NCBI RefSeq assembly: GCF_008042045.1
Contig: NZ_RDBP01000012.1
Span: 1,235,423-1,288,237 of the forward strand
Source: Streptomyces sp. T39
Lineage (GTDB): Bacteria > Actinomycetota > Actinomycetes > Streptomycetales > Streptomycetaceae
DNA length: 52,815 nucleotides
Direction: 5' to 3'
Positions 17,234 through 26,388 of this stretch are shown here, piece after piece. Under the pieces are notes generated by a model. It had not been told where the DNA came from. It worked only from the letters and a program-made list of their open reading frames with translations, and did no database searches. The translations under genes and the position numbers were made by a program. How positions within the stretch are numbered: position 1 is the first letter of the stretch; each line of letters starts with the position of its first letter.

Positions 17234-19503
17234 TCAGACGAGCAGACCGGGAATGGTCTCCTCGTGCGCCGTGCGCAGCTCGCTCAGCGGAATGGCGAAC
17301 TGCCCCTGCACCTCGACCGTGTCGCCCTCGACGACACCGATCCGGGTGGCGGGAAGCCCGCGCGCGCCGCACATGTCGGTGAAGCGCAGTTCCTCGCTGC
17401 GCGGCACCGCCACGACCGCACGGCCGGCCGACTCGCTGAGCAGGAAGGTGAACGCGTCACCGGTCGCCGAACCGCCGTCGGACAGACCCTCCGGCACGAC
17501 CAGCCGGGCACCCTTGCCGCCCCGCAGGCAGGACTCGGTGACCGCCTGGATCAGACCGCCGTCGGACAGGTCGTGCGCCGCGTCGATCATGCCGTCGCGG
17601 GAGGCCGCGATCAGGATCTCCGCCAGCAGCTTCTCCCGGTCGAGGTCGACCTTCGGCGGCAGGCCGCCGAGGTGGTCGTGGACGACCTGGGACCACGCCG
17701 AGCCGCCGAACTCCTCGCGGGTGTCGCCGAGCAGGTAGAGCAGCTGCCCCTCCTCGGCGAACGCGATCGGGGTGCGGCGCGTGACGTCGTCGATCACACC
17801 GAGCACGGCCACGACCGGCGTCGGATGGATCGCCACGTCACCGGTCTGGTTGTAGAGCGAGACGTTGCCGCCGGTGACCGGGGTGCCCAGCTGCAGACAG
17901 CCGTCCGCGAGACCACGGGTGGCCTCGGCGAACTGCCACATCACGTCCGGGTCCTCGGGCGAACCGAAGTTCAGGCAGTCCGAGATCGCCAGCGGCTTCG
18001 CGCCGGAGGCGGCCACGTTGCGGTACGCCTCGGCCAGCGCCAGCTGCGCCCCGGTGTACGGGTCGAGCTTGGCGTAGCGGCCGTTCCCGTCCGTCGCCAT
18101 GGCGACACCGAGATTGGTCTCCTCGTCGATCCGGACCATGCCCGCGTCCTCGGGCTGGGCGAGCACGGTGTTGCCCTGCACGAAGCGGTCGTACTGGTCG
18201 GTGATCCACGCCTTGGAGGCCTGGTTCGGGGAGGCGACCAGCCGCAGGACCTGCGCGCGCAGCTCGTCCGCGGTCGCCGGGCGCGGCAGCCGGCCCGCGT
18301 CGTCGGCCTGGAGGGCGTCCTGCCAGGACGGCCGGGCGAAGGGACGGTGGTACGTCGGCCCCTCGTGGGCGACGGTGCCGGGCGGCACGTCCACGATCAG
18401 CTCGCCGTGCCAGAAGATCTCCAGCCGCTCGCCCTCGGTCACCTCACCGATCACGGTGGCGGTGACGTCCCACTTCTCGCAGATCTCCATGAAGCGGTCG
18501 ACGTGCTGCGGCTCGACGATCGCGCACATGCGCTCCTGCGACTCGCTCATGAGGATCTCCTCCGGCGAGAGCGTCGCGTCGCGCAGCGGCACGGTGTCCA
18601 GCTCGACCCGCATACCGCCCGAACCGGCGCTCGCCAGCTCGGAGGTGGCGCAGGACAGACCGGCGCCGCCGAGGTCCTGGATGCCCGCGACGAGCTTCTC
18701 CTTGAAGATCTCGAGCGTGCACTCGATGAGGAGCTTCTCCTGGAACGGGTCGCCGACCTGCACCGCGGGGCGCTTGGTGGGCTTGGTGTCGTCGAAGGTC
18801 TCGGACGCGAGGACCGAGACGCCGCCGATGCCGTCGCCGCCGGTGCGGGCGCCGTAGAGGATGACCTTGTTGCCCGGGCCGGAGGCCTGGGCCAGGTGGA
18901 TGTCCTCGTGCTTCATCACGCCGATGCAGCCGGCGTTGACCAGCGGGTTGCCCTGGTAGCAGGAGTCGAAGACGACCTCGCCGCCGATGTTCGGCAGGCC
19001 CAGGCAGTTGCCGTAGCCGCCGATGCCCGCGACGACGCCCGGCAGGACGCGCTTGGTGTCGGGGTGGTCGGCCGCGCCGAAGCGCAGCGGGTCCACCACG
19101 GCGACCGGACGGGCGCCCATCGCCAGGATGTCGCGGACGATGCCGCCGACACCCGTGGCCGCGCCCTGGTAGGGCTCGATGTACGAGGGGTGGTTGTGCG
19201 ACTCGACCTTGAAGGTCACCGCGTAGCCCTGGCCGACGTCGACGACGCCGGCGTTCTCGCCGATGCCGACGAGCAGGGCGTCGTTCTCGGGGGCCTTCTC
19301 GCCGAACTGCTTCAGGTGCACCTTGCTGCTCTTGTACGAGCAGTGCTCGGACCACATGACGCTGTACATCGCGAGCTCGGCGCCGGTCGGACGGCGGCCC
19401 AGGATCTCGCGGATGCGCGCGTACTCGTCCTCCTTGAGCCCGAGCTCCTTCCAGGGCTGCTCGGAGTCCGGGGTCTCGCCCGCGTGCTTGACGGTGTCCA
19501 GGG

Positions 19504-19507
<4 letters not shown>
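17234..19507 (-). CDS. purL: phosphoribosylformylglycinamidine synthase, large subunit
   Basis: 757 residues, the small-type PurL that works with PurQ and PurS to turn FGAR into FGAM. Seen: [20 protein letters not shown] near the N-terminus, [20 protein letters not shown], the [16 protein letters not shown] region, [13 protein letters not shown], and the second PurM-like half with [12 protein letters not shown] and [13 protein letters not shown]. Its start overlaps the purQ stop by four bases (ATGA), so translation is coupled. Full length and typical. Confidence 0.97.
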
Positions 19508-20180
<673 letters not shown>

Positions 20181-20184
<4 letters not shown>

Positions 20185-20426
20185 GACTCCACCTTTACGA
20201 CGAAGTCCTCGATGACGGTGTTGGCGAGGAACGTTTCGGCCATCTCGTGGATGCGGGCGAGGGCGGCGTCGTCGACCGGCCCGTCCACTTCCAGCTCGAA
20301 ACGCTTTCCCTGACGTACGTCCGCGATGCCGTCGAATCCCAGACGGGGCAGTGCACGCTGCACCGCCTGTCCCTGGGGGTCGAGGATCTCGGGCTTGAGC
20401 ATGACGTCGACTACGACGCGAGCCAC
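20181..20426 (-). CDS. purS: phosphoribosylformylglycinamidine synthase subunit PurS
   Basis: 81 residues, the small subunit that bridges PurL and PurQ. Matches the family throughout: [19 protein letters not shown], then [14 protein letters not shown] six bases earlier (20432) is also in frame. I prefer 20426 because GGGAG is then five bases away, and because family members start MARVVVDV. First gene of the purSQL operon. A nested palindrome lies 46-82 bases upstream. Confidence 0.94.
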
Positions 20427-20471
20427 GGGCACTCCCGGTGGTGTGTTGCGAGGGCGGTTCCCTCAGCGTAC

Positions 20472-20508
20472 CCGCCCGGAGAATCTACGCGGGTAGATAT
20501 CCGGGCGG
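20472..20508. promoter_or_regulatory. nested palindrome upstream of purSQL
   Basis: Outer arms CCGCCCGGA and TCCGGGCGG (9 bp) enclose inner arms TCTAC and GTAGA (5 bp) around GCGG, with only a 3/2-base internal loop. It is in the 279-base divergent region between purS and lsrL, close to purS. Candidate operator or leader hairpin for purine control; it does not look like a purine riboswitch. Confidence 0.5.
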
Positions 20509-20705
20509 ACCACCGGGAAATCACCGATAAGAATCCCCTGCCGCTTTGTGCGGGACACGCGCAGACAATTGGCGGGGCTTCACAATGCACCGCCCACCGC
20601 TGTACAAAGGAATGCAGAGGAAAGCAGCATTGCCCCTCGACAGCCGTTAAGCCGGTATCCCCGCACGTCAGAAGCGGTGATACCGCAGGGAAAGGACCGA
20701 TATCC

Positions 20706-21041
20706 GTGGCTCAGCGAGTGGTGGTCACGCTCTCCGACGACATCGACGGTGGAGAAGCGGCGGAAACGGTCATGTTCGGCCTCGACGGGAAGTCGTACGA
20801 GATCGACCTCAATACGTCCAATGCAAAGAAACTGCGCAAGGCCCTGGCCCCGTACCTGGCGGCCGGACGAAAGCAGGCCAATACGCCGAAGCGGGACAAG
20901 TCGCCCGTCGCGTACCGGCACACCTCGCTCGAGCCGGCGCCGGCGGCCGTCCGCGCCTGGGCCCAGTCCCGGAAGATGGACGTGCCCGCGCGCGGCCGCA
21001 TCCCCAAGCACGTGTACGAGGCGTTCCGCGAAGCCAGTTGA
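20706..21041 (+). CDS. lsrL: Lsr2-like nucleoid-associated protein
   Basis: 111 residues. The N-terminal Lsr2 dimerisation domain (QRVVVTLSDDIDGGEAAETV, YEIDLN, KKLRKAL) is joined by a Lys-rich linker to a C-terminal DNA-binding domain with the RGR AT-hook-like loop in VPARGRIPKHVYEAF. Lsr2-type proteins bind AT-rich minor grooves and silence acquired or antibiotic genes. Position near bldC and the pur genes fits the paralogue LsrL rather than the main Lsr2; I infer this from gene order. The GTG start follows AAAGGA at a suitable distance. An upstream in-frame extension has no Lsr2 similarity. Confidence 0.92.
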   Translation: MAQRVVVTLSDDIDGGEAAETVMFGLDGKSYEIDLNTSNAKKLRKALAPYLAAGRKQANTPKRDKSPVAYRHTSLEPAPAAVRAWAQSRKMDVPARGRIPKHVYEAFREAS

Positions 21042-21161
21042 GCCGCCGCGCCGGCCCCGGGGGCGCGGCGCGGCGAACCGAGTTGCACTGCACCCCCATT
21101 GATCGGCTAGAGTCTGGAGCACGCCGAGGGGCAAGGCCGAAAGGCCCGAACCGAGGATCGT

Positions 21162-21233
21162 GCGGGTGTAGTTCAGTAGTAGAACATCCCCCTTCCAGGG
21201 GGAAGGCGCAGTGTGCAATTCCTGTCACCCGCT
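21162..21233 (+). tRNA. tRNA-Gly (anticodon TCC), unusual T-arm
   Basis: A 72-nt gene. Acceptor GCGGGTG/CACCCGC with discriminator T, D-arm GTTC/GAAC, anticodon stem TCCCC/GGGGA, loop CTTCCAG (TCC). In standard numbering the T-stem CAGTG / CCTGT hardly pairs and the loop reads TGCAATT instead of TTCRANN. Shifting by one base gives a 4-bp stem GCAG/CTGT with a 10-base loop. Confidence 0.88.
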
Positions 21234-21310
21234 CTCGCCGCTTCACCGACCACCGATGTGGATCAGGTAGAGTGGTGGACGCACCGCCCGGTGAAAGCCG
21301 AGCGGGGGCA

Positions 21311-21388
21311 ATGCGGACGTGGCTCAGTTGGTAGAGCATCACCTTGCCAAGGTGAGGGTCGCGAGTTCGAATCTCGTCGTCCGCTCAG
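21311..21388 (+). repeat. 78-bp direct repeat, copy 1
   Basis: Contains a complete tRNA-Gly(GCC) gene plus two bases upstream and three downstream. An identical copy is at 25202-25279. The two copies bracket the ABC transporter/two-component module. Confidence 0.9.
21313..21385 (+). tRNA. tRNA-Gly (anticodon GCC), copy 1
   Basis: A 73-nt canonical cloverleaf: acceptor GCGGACG/CGTCCGC, D-arm GCTC/GAGC, anticodon stem TCACC/GGTGA, loop TTGCCAA (GCC), T-arm GCGAG/CTCGT with loop TTCGAAT. CCA is not encoded. Follows tRNA-Gly(TCC) by 79 bases, likely one transcript. Confidence 0.97.
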
Positions 21389-21393
21389 GAAGC

Positions 21394-21423
21394 GAAGGTC
21401 CCGGTCATTCGACCGGGACCTTC
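21394..21423 (+). terminator. hairpin terminator of the tRNA-Gly pair
   Basis: Perfect 13-bp stem GAAGGTCCCGGTC / GACCGGGACCTTC with ATTC loop, followed by GTCGTTT. Shares the CCTTCGTCGTNTCC tail with the hairpins after tRNA-Asp and tRNA-Ser. Confidence 0.82.
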
Positions 21424-21533
21424 GTCGTTTCCCGTCCGCCCCCGGGCGCCGTGCGGCCGTCCATGACGTTTGTCATGAACGGTGATGACAGCGCGCACTG
21501 CCCGCGGCCACCGCCCGCCGCGAGGCTGGGGTC

Positions 21534-22472
21534 ATGACCGACGACGAGTACGTGATCAGGGCCGACGGCCTGAGGCGGACCTACAGCGGTGGCTACGAAG
21601 CCGTCCGCGGGATCCGTCTCGGCGTCACCCGTGGCGAGATCTTCGCCCTGCTCGGGACCAACGGAGCGGGCAAGACCTCCACCGTGGAGATGCTGGAGGG
21701 CCTCGCTCCGGCCGACGCCGGCACCGTGCGGGTGCTCGGCCGGGACCCCTACCGCGAGCGGGCCGCCGTGCGCCCCCGTATCGGCATGATGCTCCAGGAG
21801 GGCGGCTTCCCCTCCGACCTCACCGCAGCGGAGACCGCCACCCTGTGGGCGGGCTGCACCACCGGGGCCCGCCCCGTGGACGAGGCGCTGGCACTGGTCG
21901 GACTGGAACACCGGGCCGGGGTCCGGGTCAAGCAGCTCTCCGGCGGCGAGCGCCGCCGGCTCGACCTGGCACTCGCCCTCATGGGCAGCCCCGAAGTCCT
22001 CTTCCTCGACGAACCGACCACCGGCCTCGACGCGGCGAGCCGCCGCGGCACCTGGGACCTGGTCCGCACGCTGCGCGACGGCGGCACCACCGTGCTGCTC
22101 ACCACCCACTACCTGGAGGAGGCGGAGGCCCTCGCCGACCGCCTCGCCATCATGGACCGCGGCCGGATCGTCAGCGAGGGAACGCCCGCGCAGGTGACCG
22201 CGGCCCGCCCGGCACGCATCCGCTTCACCCTGCCCGCCACCGTCCCCGCGGGCCGCCTGCCGCTGTCGCTGAAGGCCGCGTCCGACGGCCGGCGCATCGA
22301 CATCCGCACCCGCGACCTCCAGCGCGACCTCGCCGAACTCCTGCGCTGGGCCGAGGCGTCGGACGTGACGCTCGAAGGGCTCGACGCCCGCTCCGCCTCC
22401 CTGGAGGAGGCGTTCCTCGACATCGCTCAGCAGGACCGGACCGACGACGACAGGGTGGTGGACGTCCGATGA
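21534..22472 (+). CDS. ABC transporter ATP-binding protein (ABC-2 type)
   Basis: 312 residues. Walker A GTNGAGKT (41-48), Q-loop near MMLQEGGF, signature LSGGE, Walker B VLFLDEPT and H-loop TTHYLEEAE are all intact. The C-terminal 80 residues form an accessory domain common in DrrA-type exporters. It supplies energy to the permease encoded next, whose start overlaps this stop (ATGA). With the downstream sensor kinase and regulator, it resembles modules that respond to cell-envelope or drug stress and induce their own exporter. The substrate cannot be told from sequence. Confidence 0.93.
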   Translation: MTDDEYVIRADGLRRTYSGGYEAVRGIRLGVTRGEIFALLGTNGAGKTSTVEMLEGLAPADAGTVRVLGRDPYRERAAVRPRIGMMLQEGGFPSDLTAAETATLWAGCTTGARPVDEALALVGLEHRAGVRVKQLSGGERRRLDLALALMGSPEVLFLDEPTTGLDAASRRGTWDLVRTLRDGGTTVLLTTHYLEEAEALADRLAIMDRGRIVSEGTPAQVTAARPARIRFTLPATVPAGRLPLSLKAASDGRRIDIRTRDLQRDLAELLRWAEASDVTLEGLDARSASLEEAFLDIAQQDRTDDDRVVDVR

Positions 22473-23242
22473 CGACCCCGACGGCACGCGTGGGACGGCT
22501 CACGGCACTGGGACGGGCGGAGATCACCCTGCTCGTCCGCAACCGGACGGCCCTCTTCGTCGCCCTGCTCATGCCCGCGCTGATGCTCGGCGCGGTGAAG
22601 AGCTCGCTCGACCGGGTCGACCTCGACGGCACCGGCCTGAGCGTCGCCTCCACCGTGATCACCAGCGGCATCGGCATGGCGCTGCTGGTGGTCGTCCACA
22701 TGAACCTGGTCGCCGCCTACGTCGCCCGCCGCGAGGATCTGGCGCTCAAGCGGCTGCGCACCGGCGAGGCGTCGGACCTGGAGATCCTGACGGGCACCGC
22801 GCTGCCCGCAACCGCCGTCGCACTCGTCCAGATCGCCGTGCTGGCCGTCGCCGGTGTCGCCTTCTTCGGACTCGGCGCCCCCGCCCGCCCCGACCTCGTG
22901 GTCGTCGGCGTCCTGATCGGGCTGGTGCAGATGACGGCGCTGGCCGCGGCCACGGCGGCGGTGACCCGCACCGTGGAGAGCGCTCAGATCACCACCCTGC
23001 CGTTCTTCCTGATCTCCTCCATGGGCTCCGGCCTGTTCGTGCCGCTGGAGGTCCTGCCCGACCGGCTGGCGGCCGTGTGCGAACGGCTGCCGCTGACCGG
23101 GGTGATGACCCTGGTGCGCTCCGGATGGCTCGGCGACGCCGCCACGGGCGAGATGGTGGGGGCCGCGGCCACCGCGCTGGCCTGGACCGTGCTGGCCGTG
23201 TTTGCTGTGCAGCGGTGGTTCCGCTGGGAGCCGCGCCGCTGA
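22469..23242 (+). CDS. ABC-2 type transporter permease
   Basis: 257 residues with about six membrane segments in the DrrB-like arrangement: LFVALLMPALMLGAV, the VVVHMNLVAAYVARRE loop, and pairs at about residues 105-160 and 168-240. The stretch FFLISSMGSGLFVPLEVLP matches the conserved ABC-2 segment before the last helix. Start ATG overlaps the ATP-binding gene stop by four bases. It forms the membrane part of the exporter. Confidence 0.9.
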   Translation: MTTPTARVGRLTALGRAEITLLVRNRTALFVALLMPALMLGAVKSSLDRVDLDGTGLSVASTVITSGIGMALLVVVHMNLVAAYVARREDLALKRLRTGEASDLEILTGTALPATAVALVQIAVLAVAGVAFFGLGAPARPDLVVVGVLIGLVQMTALAAATAAVTRTVESAQITTLPFFLISSMGSGLFVPLEVLPDRLAAVCERLPLTGVMTLVRSGWLGDAATGEMVGAAATALAWTVLAVFAVQRWFRWEPRR

Positions 23243-23325
23243 CGGGGGGCGCGGGCGGTGGGACCACGGCGCAGCCGCGCAGGGGAGGAGACACGGTGAC
23301 GGGCGGGAAGGGGAGGAGGACCCCG

Positions 23326-24576
23326 ATGAAGCGGTGGACGGGCCGCAGCAGGCTCGGCAGGGTCGACCTCTACACACGCGGCACGGTCTACGCCATCCAG
23401 TGGGGCGCGGTCGGCATCGGAACACTGCTGCTCCTCACCCGGCCGGTCCGGCTCGACGCCCCGCCGGCGCTGATGGCCGCGGCCGTCCTCGCCGCCGTCG
23501 TCAACGGCGGGCTGTGCCACCGCTTCAGCGGCACCGCGATGACCGCCTACCTCACGGGGGACGACGTCCCGCTGCGCGCCGCGGCCTGGCCCGCGGCGGC
23601 GACCGGGGTGCTGATGGCGCTCCTCCTCGCGCTCGCCGCGGTCACCGACCTGACCGGACTGCTGCCCTCGATGCTGGGCTGCGCGCTGGTACCGGTGCTC
23701 AGCGGTCACAGCATTCTGGTCCGCCCCCGCGTGATCGCCCTCCACCAGTCGGTCCTGATCGCGGTGTTCGCGGCGGCGATGGCGGTCACCGGCCACGGCG
23801 GCGCGGCCACCCTCGTCACCACCGTCACCGTCGGCTTCATCACCGTGTGGCTCGCCGTCTCGGTCCGGGTGTCGATGTGGGTGCTGCGCGTGATGTGGGA
23901 GCTGGACGACGCGCGGGACGTGCAGGCCCGGCTCGCCGTCGCCGAGGAGAGGCTCCGCTTCGGACGCGATCTGCACGACGTGCTCGGCCGCAACCTCGCG
24001 GTGATCGCGCTCAAGGCCGAGCTGGCGGCCCAACTGGCCGGACGCGGGCGGCCCGAGGCCGCCGACCAGATGACCGAGGTCCAGCGGATCGCCCAGGAGT
24101 CGCAGCGCGAGGTGCGCGAGGTGGTGCGCGGCTACCGGGAGGCCGACCTGCGCGCGGAACTGGAGGGCGCCCGCGGCGTGCTCGCCGCCGCGGGCATCGG
24201 CTGCACCGTCGGCCGGCCGGCGGCGGACATCGCGGCGCTCCCGCCGCGCGTCCAGTCCGCCCTCGGCTGGGTGGTCCGCGAGGCCACCACCAACATCCTG
24301 CGCCACGGCGACGCCCGGCACTGTGCGATCACCGTGGACGCCACGGCGGAGTGGGTGCGGCTGACCGTCGAGAACGACGGCGCCGCCCCGGACCGCCCGC
24401 ACCGCGGCACACCCGGCTCGGGGCTGGCCGGACTGCGCGAACGGCTCCAGGCGGTGGGCGGCACGCTGGAGGCGGGCCCGGCGCCCCAGGACCGCTTCCG
24501 GGTGACGGCCCGGGTGCCGCACGCCGGCGCCGGCTCCGGCATCACCACCGACGAGGACCTGAAGGAGTCCGCGTGA
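23326..24576 (+). CDS. sensor histidine kinase (NarL/DesK type)
   Basis: 416 residues. The N-terminal sensor has five or six membrane helices (about residues 20-185), so it probably senses within the membrane. The dimerisation domain has phospho-acceptor His217 in GRDLHDVLGRNLAVIALK, which is the HisKA_3 form. The ATPase domain has an N box (REATTNILRHGDA) and G box (GSGLAGLRERLQ). Two in-frame starts each have a good ribosome-binding site: GTG at 23296 (GGAGGAG, 5 bases) and ATG at 23326 (GGAGGA, 5 bases). I chose the ATG. The stop overlaps the response-regulator start (GTGA). Confidence 0.9.
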   Translation: MKRWTGRSRLGRVDLYTRGTVYAIQWGAVGIGTLLLLTRPVRLDAPPALMAAAVLAAVVNGGLCHRFSGTAMTAYLTGDDVPLRAAAWPAAATGVLMALLLALAAVTDLTGLLPSMLGCALVPVLSGHSILVRPRVIALHQSVLIAVFAAAMAVTGHGGAATLVTTVTVGFITVWLAVSVRVSMWVLRVMWELDDARDVQARLAVAEERLRFGRDLHDVLGRNLAVIALKAELAAQLAGRGRPEAADQMTEVQRIAQESQREVREVVRGYREADLRAELEGARGVLAAAGIGCTVGRPAADIAALPPRVQSALGWVVREATTNILRHGDARHCAITVDATAEWVRLTVENDGAAPDRPHRGTPGSGLAGLRERLQAVGGTLEAGPAPQDRFRVTARVPHAGAGSGITTDEDLKESA

Positions 24577-25181
24577 CCGTACGCGTCCTGCTCGCCGACG
24601 ACGAGCACCTGATCCGGGGCGCCCTCGCCGCGCTGCTCGCGCTCGAGGACGACCTGGTCGTCGTCGCCGAGGCGGCCGGGGGGCCGGAGGCCGTCGCCAT
24701 GGCCCTCGCCCACCGGCCCGACGTCGCCGTGCTCGATCTCCAGATGCCGGGCGCCGACGGAGTGACGGTCGCCACACGCCTGCGGGACGAACTCCCCGGC
24801 TGCCGCACCATGATCGTGACCAGCCACGGACTCCCAGGACACCTGAAGCGAGCGCTCGCCGCGGGGGTGCGCGGCTTCGTCCCGAAGACCGTGAGCGCCC
24901 GCAGGCTCGCCGAGATCATCCGCACCGTGCACGAGGGAAACCGTTACGTGGACCCGGAGTTGGCCGCCGACGCGATCTCCGCCGGTGACTCCCCGCTGAC
25001 GGCCCGCGAGGCCGAGGTGCTCTCCTTCGCGGCCGACGGCGCACCCGTGGCGGAGATCGCCGAGCGGGCTTCGCTGTCCCCGGGCACGGTGCGCAACTAC
25101 CTGTCCTCCGCGGCGGCGAAGCTGGGCGCCGAGAACCGTCACACGGCGGTGCGGCTCGCCCGCCGGAAAGGTTGGGTATAG
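24573..25181 (+). CDS. response regulator (NarL/DesR type)
   Basis: 202 residues. Receiver domain with acidic pocket Asp9/Asp10, phospho-acceptor Asp55 in VAVLDLQMPG, Thr/Ser switch in MIVTSHG, and Lys in FVPKTVSA. A C-terminal LuxR-type HTH follows (LTAREAEVLSFAADG, EIAERASLSPGTVRNYLSSA). The GTG start overlaps the kinase stop by four bases, so the pair is translationally coupled. It presumably controls the adjacent ABC exporter operon. The TAG stop is only 22 bases from the second tRNA-Gly(GCC). Confidence 0.93.
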   Translation: MTVRVLLADDEHLIRGALAALLALEDDLVVVAEAAGGPEAVAMALAHRPDVAVLDLQMPGADGVTVATRLRDELPGCRTMIVTSHGLPGHLKRALAAGVRGFVPKTVSARRLAEIIRTVHEGNRYVDPELAADAISAGDSPLTAREAEVLSFAADGAPVAEIAERASLSPGTVRNYLSSAAAKLGAENRHTAVRLARRKGWV

Positions 25182-25201
25182 TGGTCTCCGCGCTACGGCG
25201 C

Positions 25202-25279
25202 ATGCGGACGTGGCTCAGTTGGTAGAGCATCACCTTGCCAAGGTGAGGGTCGCGAGTTCGAATCTCGTCGTCCGCTCAG
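25202..25279 (+). repeat. 78-bp direct repeat, copy 2
   Basis: Identical to 21311-21388; contains the second tRNA-Gly(GCC). Flanking bases differ on both sides. Confidence 0.9.
25204..25276 (+). tRNA. tRNA-Gly (anticodon GCC), copy 2
   Basis: Identical over all 73 nt to the gene at 21313-21385. It starts 22 bases after the response-regulator stop, so it may be cut out of the module's transcript or have its own promoter. Confidence 0.97.
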
Positions 25280-25285
25280 TGCAGG

Positions 25286-25313
25286 AAGCCCCCGGCGACA
25301 TCGCCGGGGGCTT
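25286..25313 (+). terminator. hairpin terminator after tRNA-Gly copy 2
   Basis: Perfect 13-bp stem AAGCCCCCGGCGA / TCGCCGGGGGCTT with a 2-base loop, followed by CTTCGTG. It may also end purC transcription from the opposite side. Confidence 0.8.
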
Positions 25314-25383
25314 CTTCGTGTGCCCACTGCCCCGGCATCACGACCGGGTGCCGTCGACGGCACCCGGTCACGGGGCCGTGGGC

Positions 25384-26289
25384 CTAGCGCGCCGTCCAGG
25401 CGGTGCCGGTGAGCAGTTCGTACGCCTCGGTGTACTTCGCCCGGGTCGCGTCCACGACGTCCTGCGGGAGGGCGGGCGGCGGCTGCTCGCTCCCGCGGTC
25501 CCAGCCGGACGCGGGCGAGGTCAGCCAGTCGCGCACGTACTGCTTGTCGTACGACGGCTGGGCCCGGCCGGGCTCCCAGGTCGCGGCGGGCCAGAAGCGG
25601 GACGAGTCGGGGGTGAGCACCTCGTCGGCGATGACCAGGTCGTCCCCGTCGAAGCCGAACTCGAACTTGGTGTCGGCGAGGATGATGCCCCGCTCGCGGG
25701 CGATGTCACGGGCCCGGGCGTAGACGGCGAGCGTGGTGGTGCGCAGCGCCTCGGCGGTCTCGGCGCCGACCTGGCGGGCGACCTCCTCGTAGCTGACGTT
25801 CTCGTCGTGGTCGCCGACGGCCGCCTTGGTGGCCGGGGTGAAGATGGGGGCGGGCAGCTCGGAACCGTCGGACAGGCCCTCGGGCAGCTCGAGGCCGCAC
25901 ACCGTCCGGGACTCCCTGTACTCGACGAGCCCGGAGCCGGTCAGGTAACCGCGGGCCACGCACTCGACGGGCACCATCCGCAGGGACCTGCAGACCAGCG
26001 TCCGGCCCTCCCAGTCGGCGGGGGCGCCGGCGGGGAGCTCGGTGGAGATCACATGGTTGGGGACGAGGTCCCGCAGCCGGTCGAACCACCACAGGGACAG
26101 CTGCGTGAGCACCCGGCCCTTGTCGGGGATCTCGGTGGGCAGCACCCAGTCGTACGCGGAGATCCGGTCGCTGGCGACCATCACGAGGTCGCCCGCCTCG
26201 TTCCGGTAGAGGTCGCGCACCTTGCCGGTGTGCAGATGCACCAGGCCCGACACCTGGAGCGGCTCGGGCTTTTCTACGAATCCGGACAC
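25384..26289 (-). CDS. purC: phosphoribosylaminoimidazole-succinocarboxamide synthase
   Basis: 301 residues; joins CAIR and Asp in IMP synthesis. SAICAR synthetase features: GKVRDLY near residue 22, MVASDRISAYD, ECVARGYLTGSG, and IILADTKFEFGFD with the conserved acidic ATP/Mg residues. GTG start with GGAGGA five bases upstream. It lies 100 bases downstream of the dimethylformamidase-like gene on the same strand, and a hairpin lies beyond the stop. Confidence 0.97.
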   Translation of the reverse strand: MSGFVEKPEPLQVSGLVHLHTGKVRDLYRNEAGDLVMVASDRISAYDWVLPTEIPDKGRVLTQLSLWWFDRLRDLVPNHVISTELPAGAPADWEGRTLVCRSLRMVPVECVARGYLTGSGLVEYRESRTVCGLELPEGLSDGSELPAPIFTPATKAAVGDHDENVSYEEVARQVGAETAEALRTTTLAVYARARDIARERGIILADTKFEFGFDGDDLVIADEVLTPDSSRFWPAATWEPGRAQPSYDKQYVRDWLTSPASGWDRGSEQPPPALPQDVVDATRAKYTEAYELLTGTAWTAR

Positions 26290-26388
26290 GGTTCCTCCGC
26301 GTGGTGATGTACGAGGCTCCGATTGTCCCGTATGCGGTCGCCGCTCTCCTGGGCAGGGGTGCGGGGGCCCTGCTCGCCGGCCGGGAGC

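Noticed and set aside
20472..20508. Purine riboswitch upstream of purS
   Set aside because: The structure is a nested hairpin without the three-way junction and conserved loops of the purine aptamer.
21162..25279. Integrative element inserted at the tRNA-Gly genes
   Set aside because: No integrase, excisionase or replication gene lies between the two tRNA copies; only a transporter and a two-component system.
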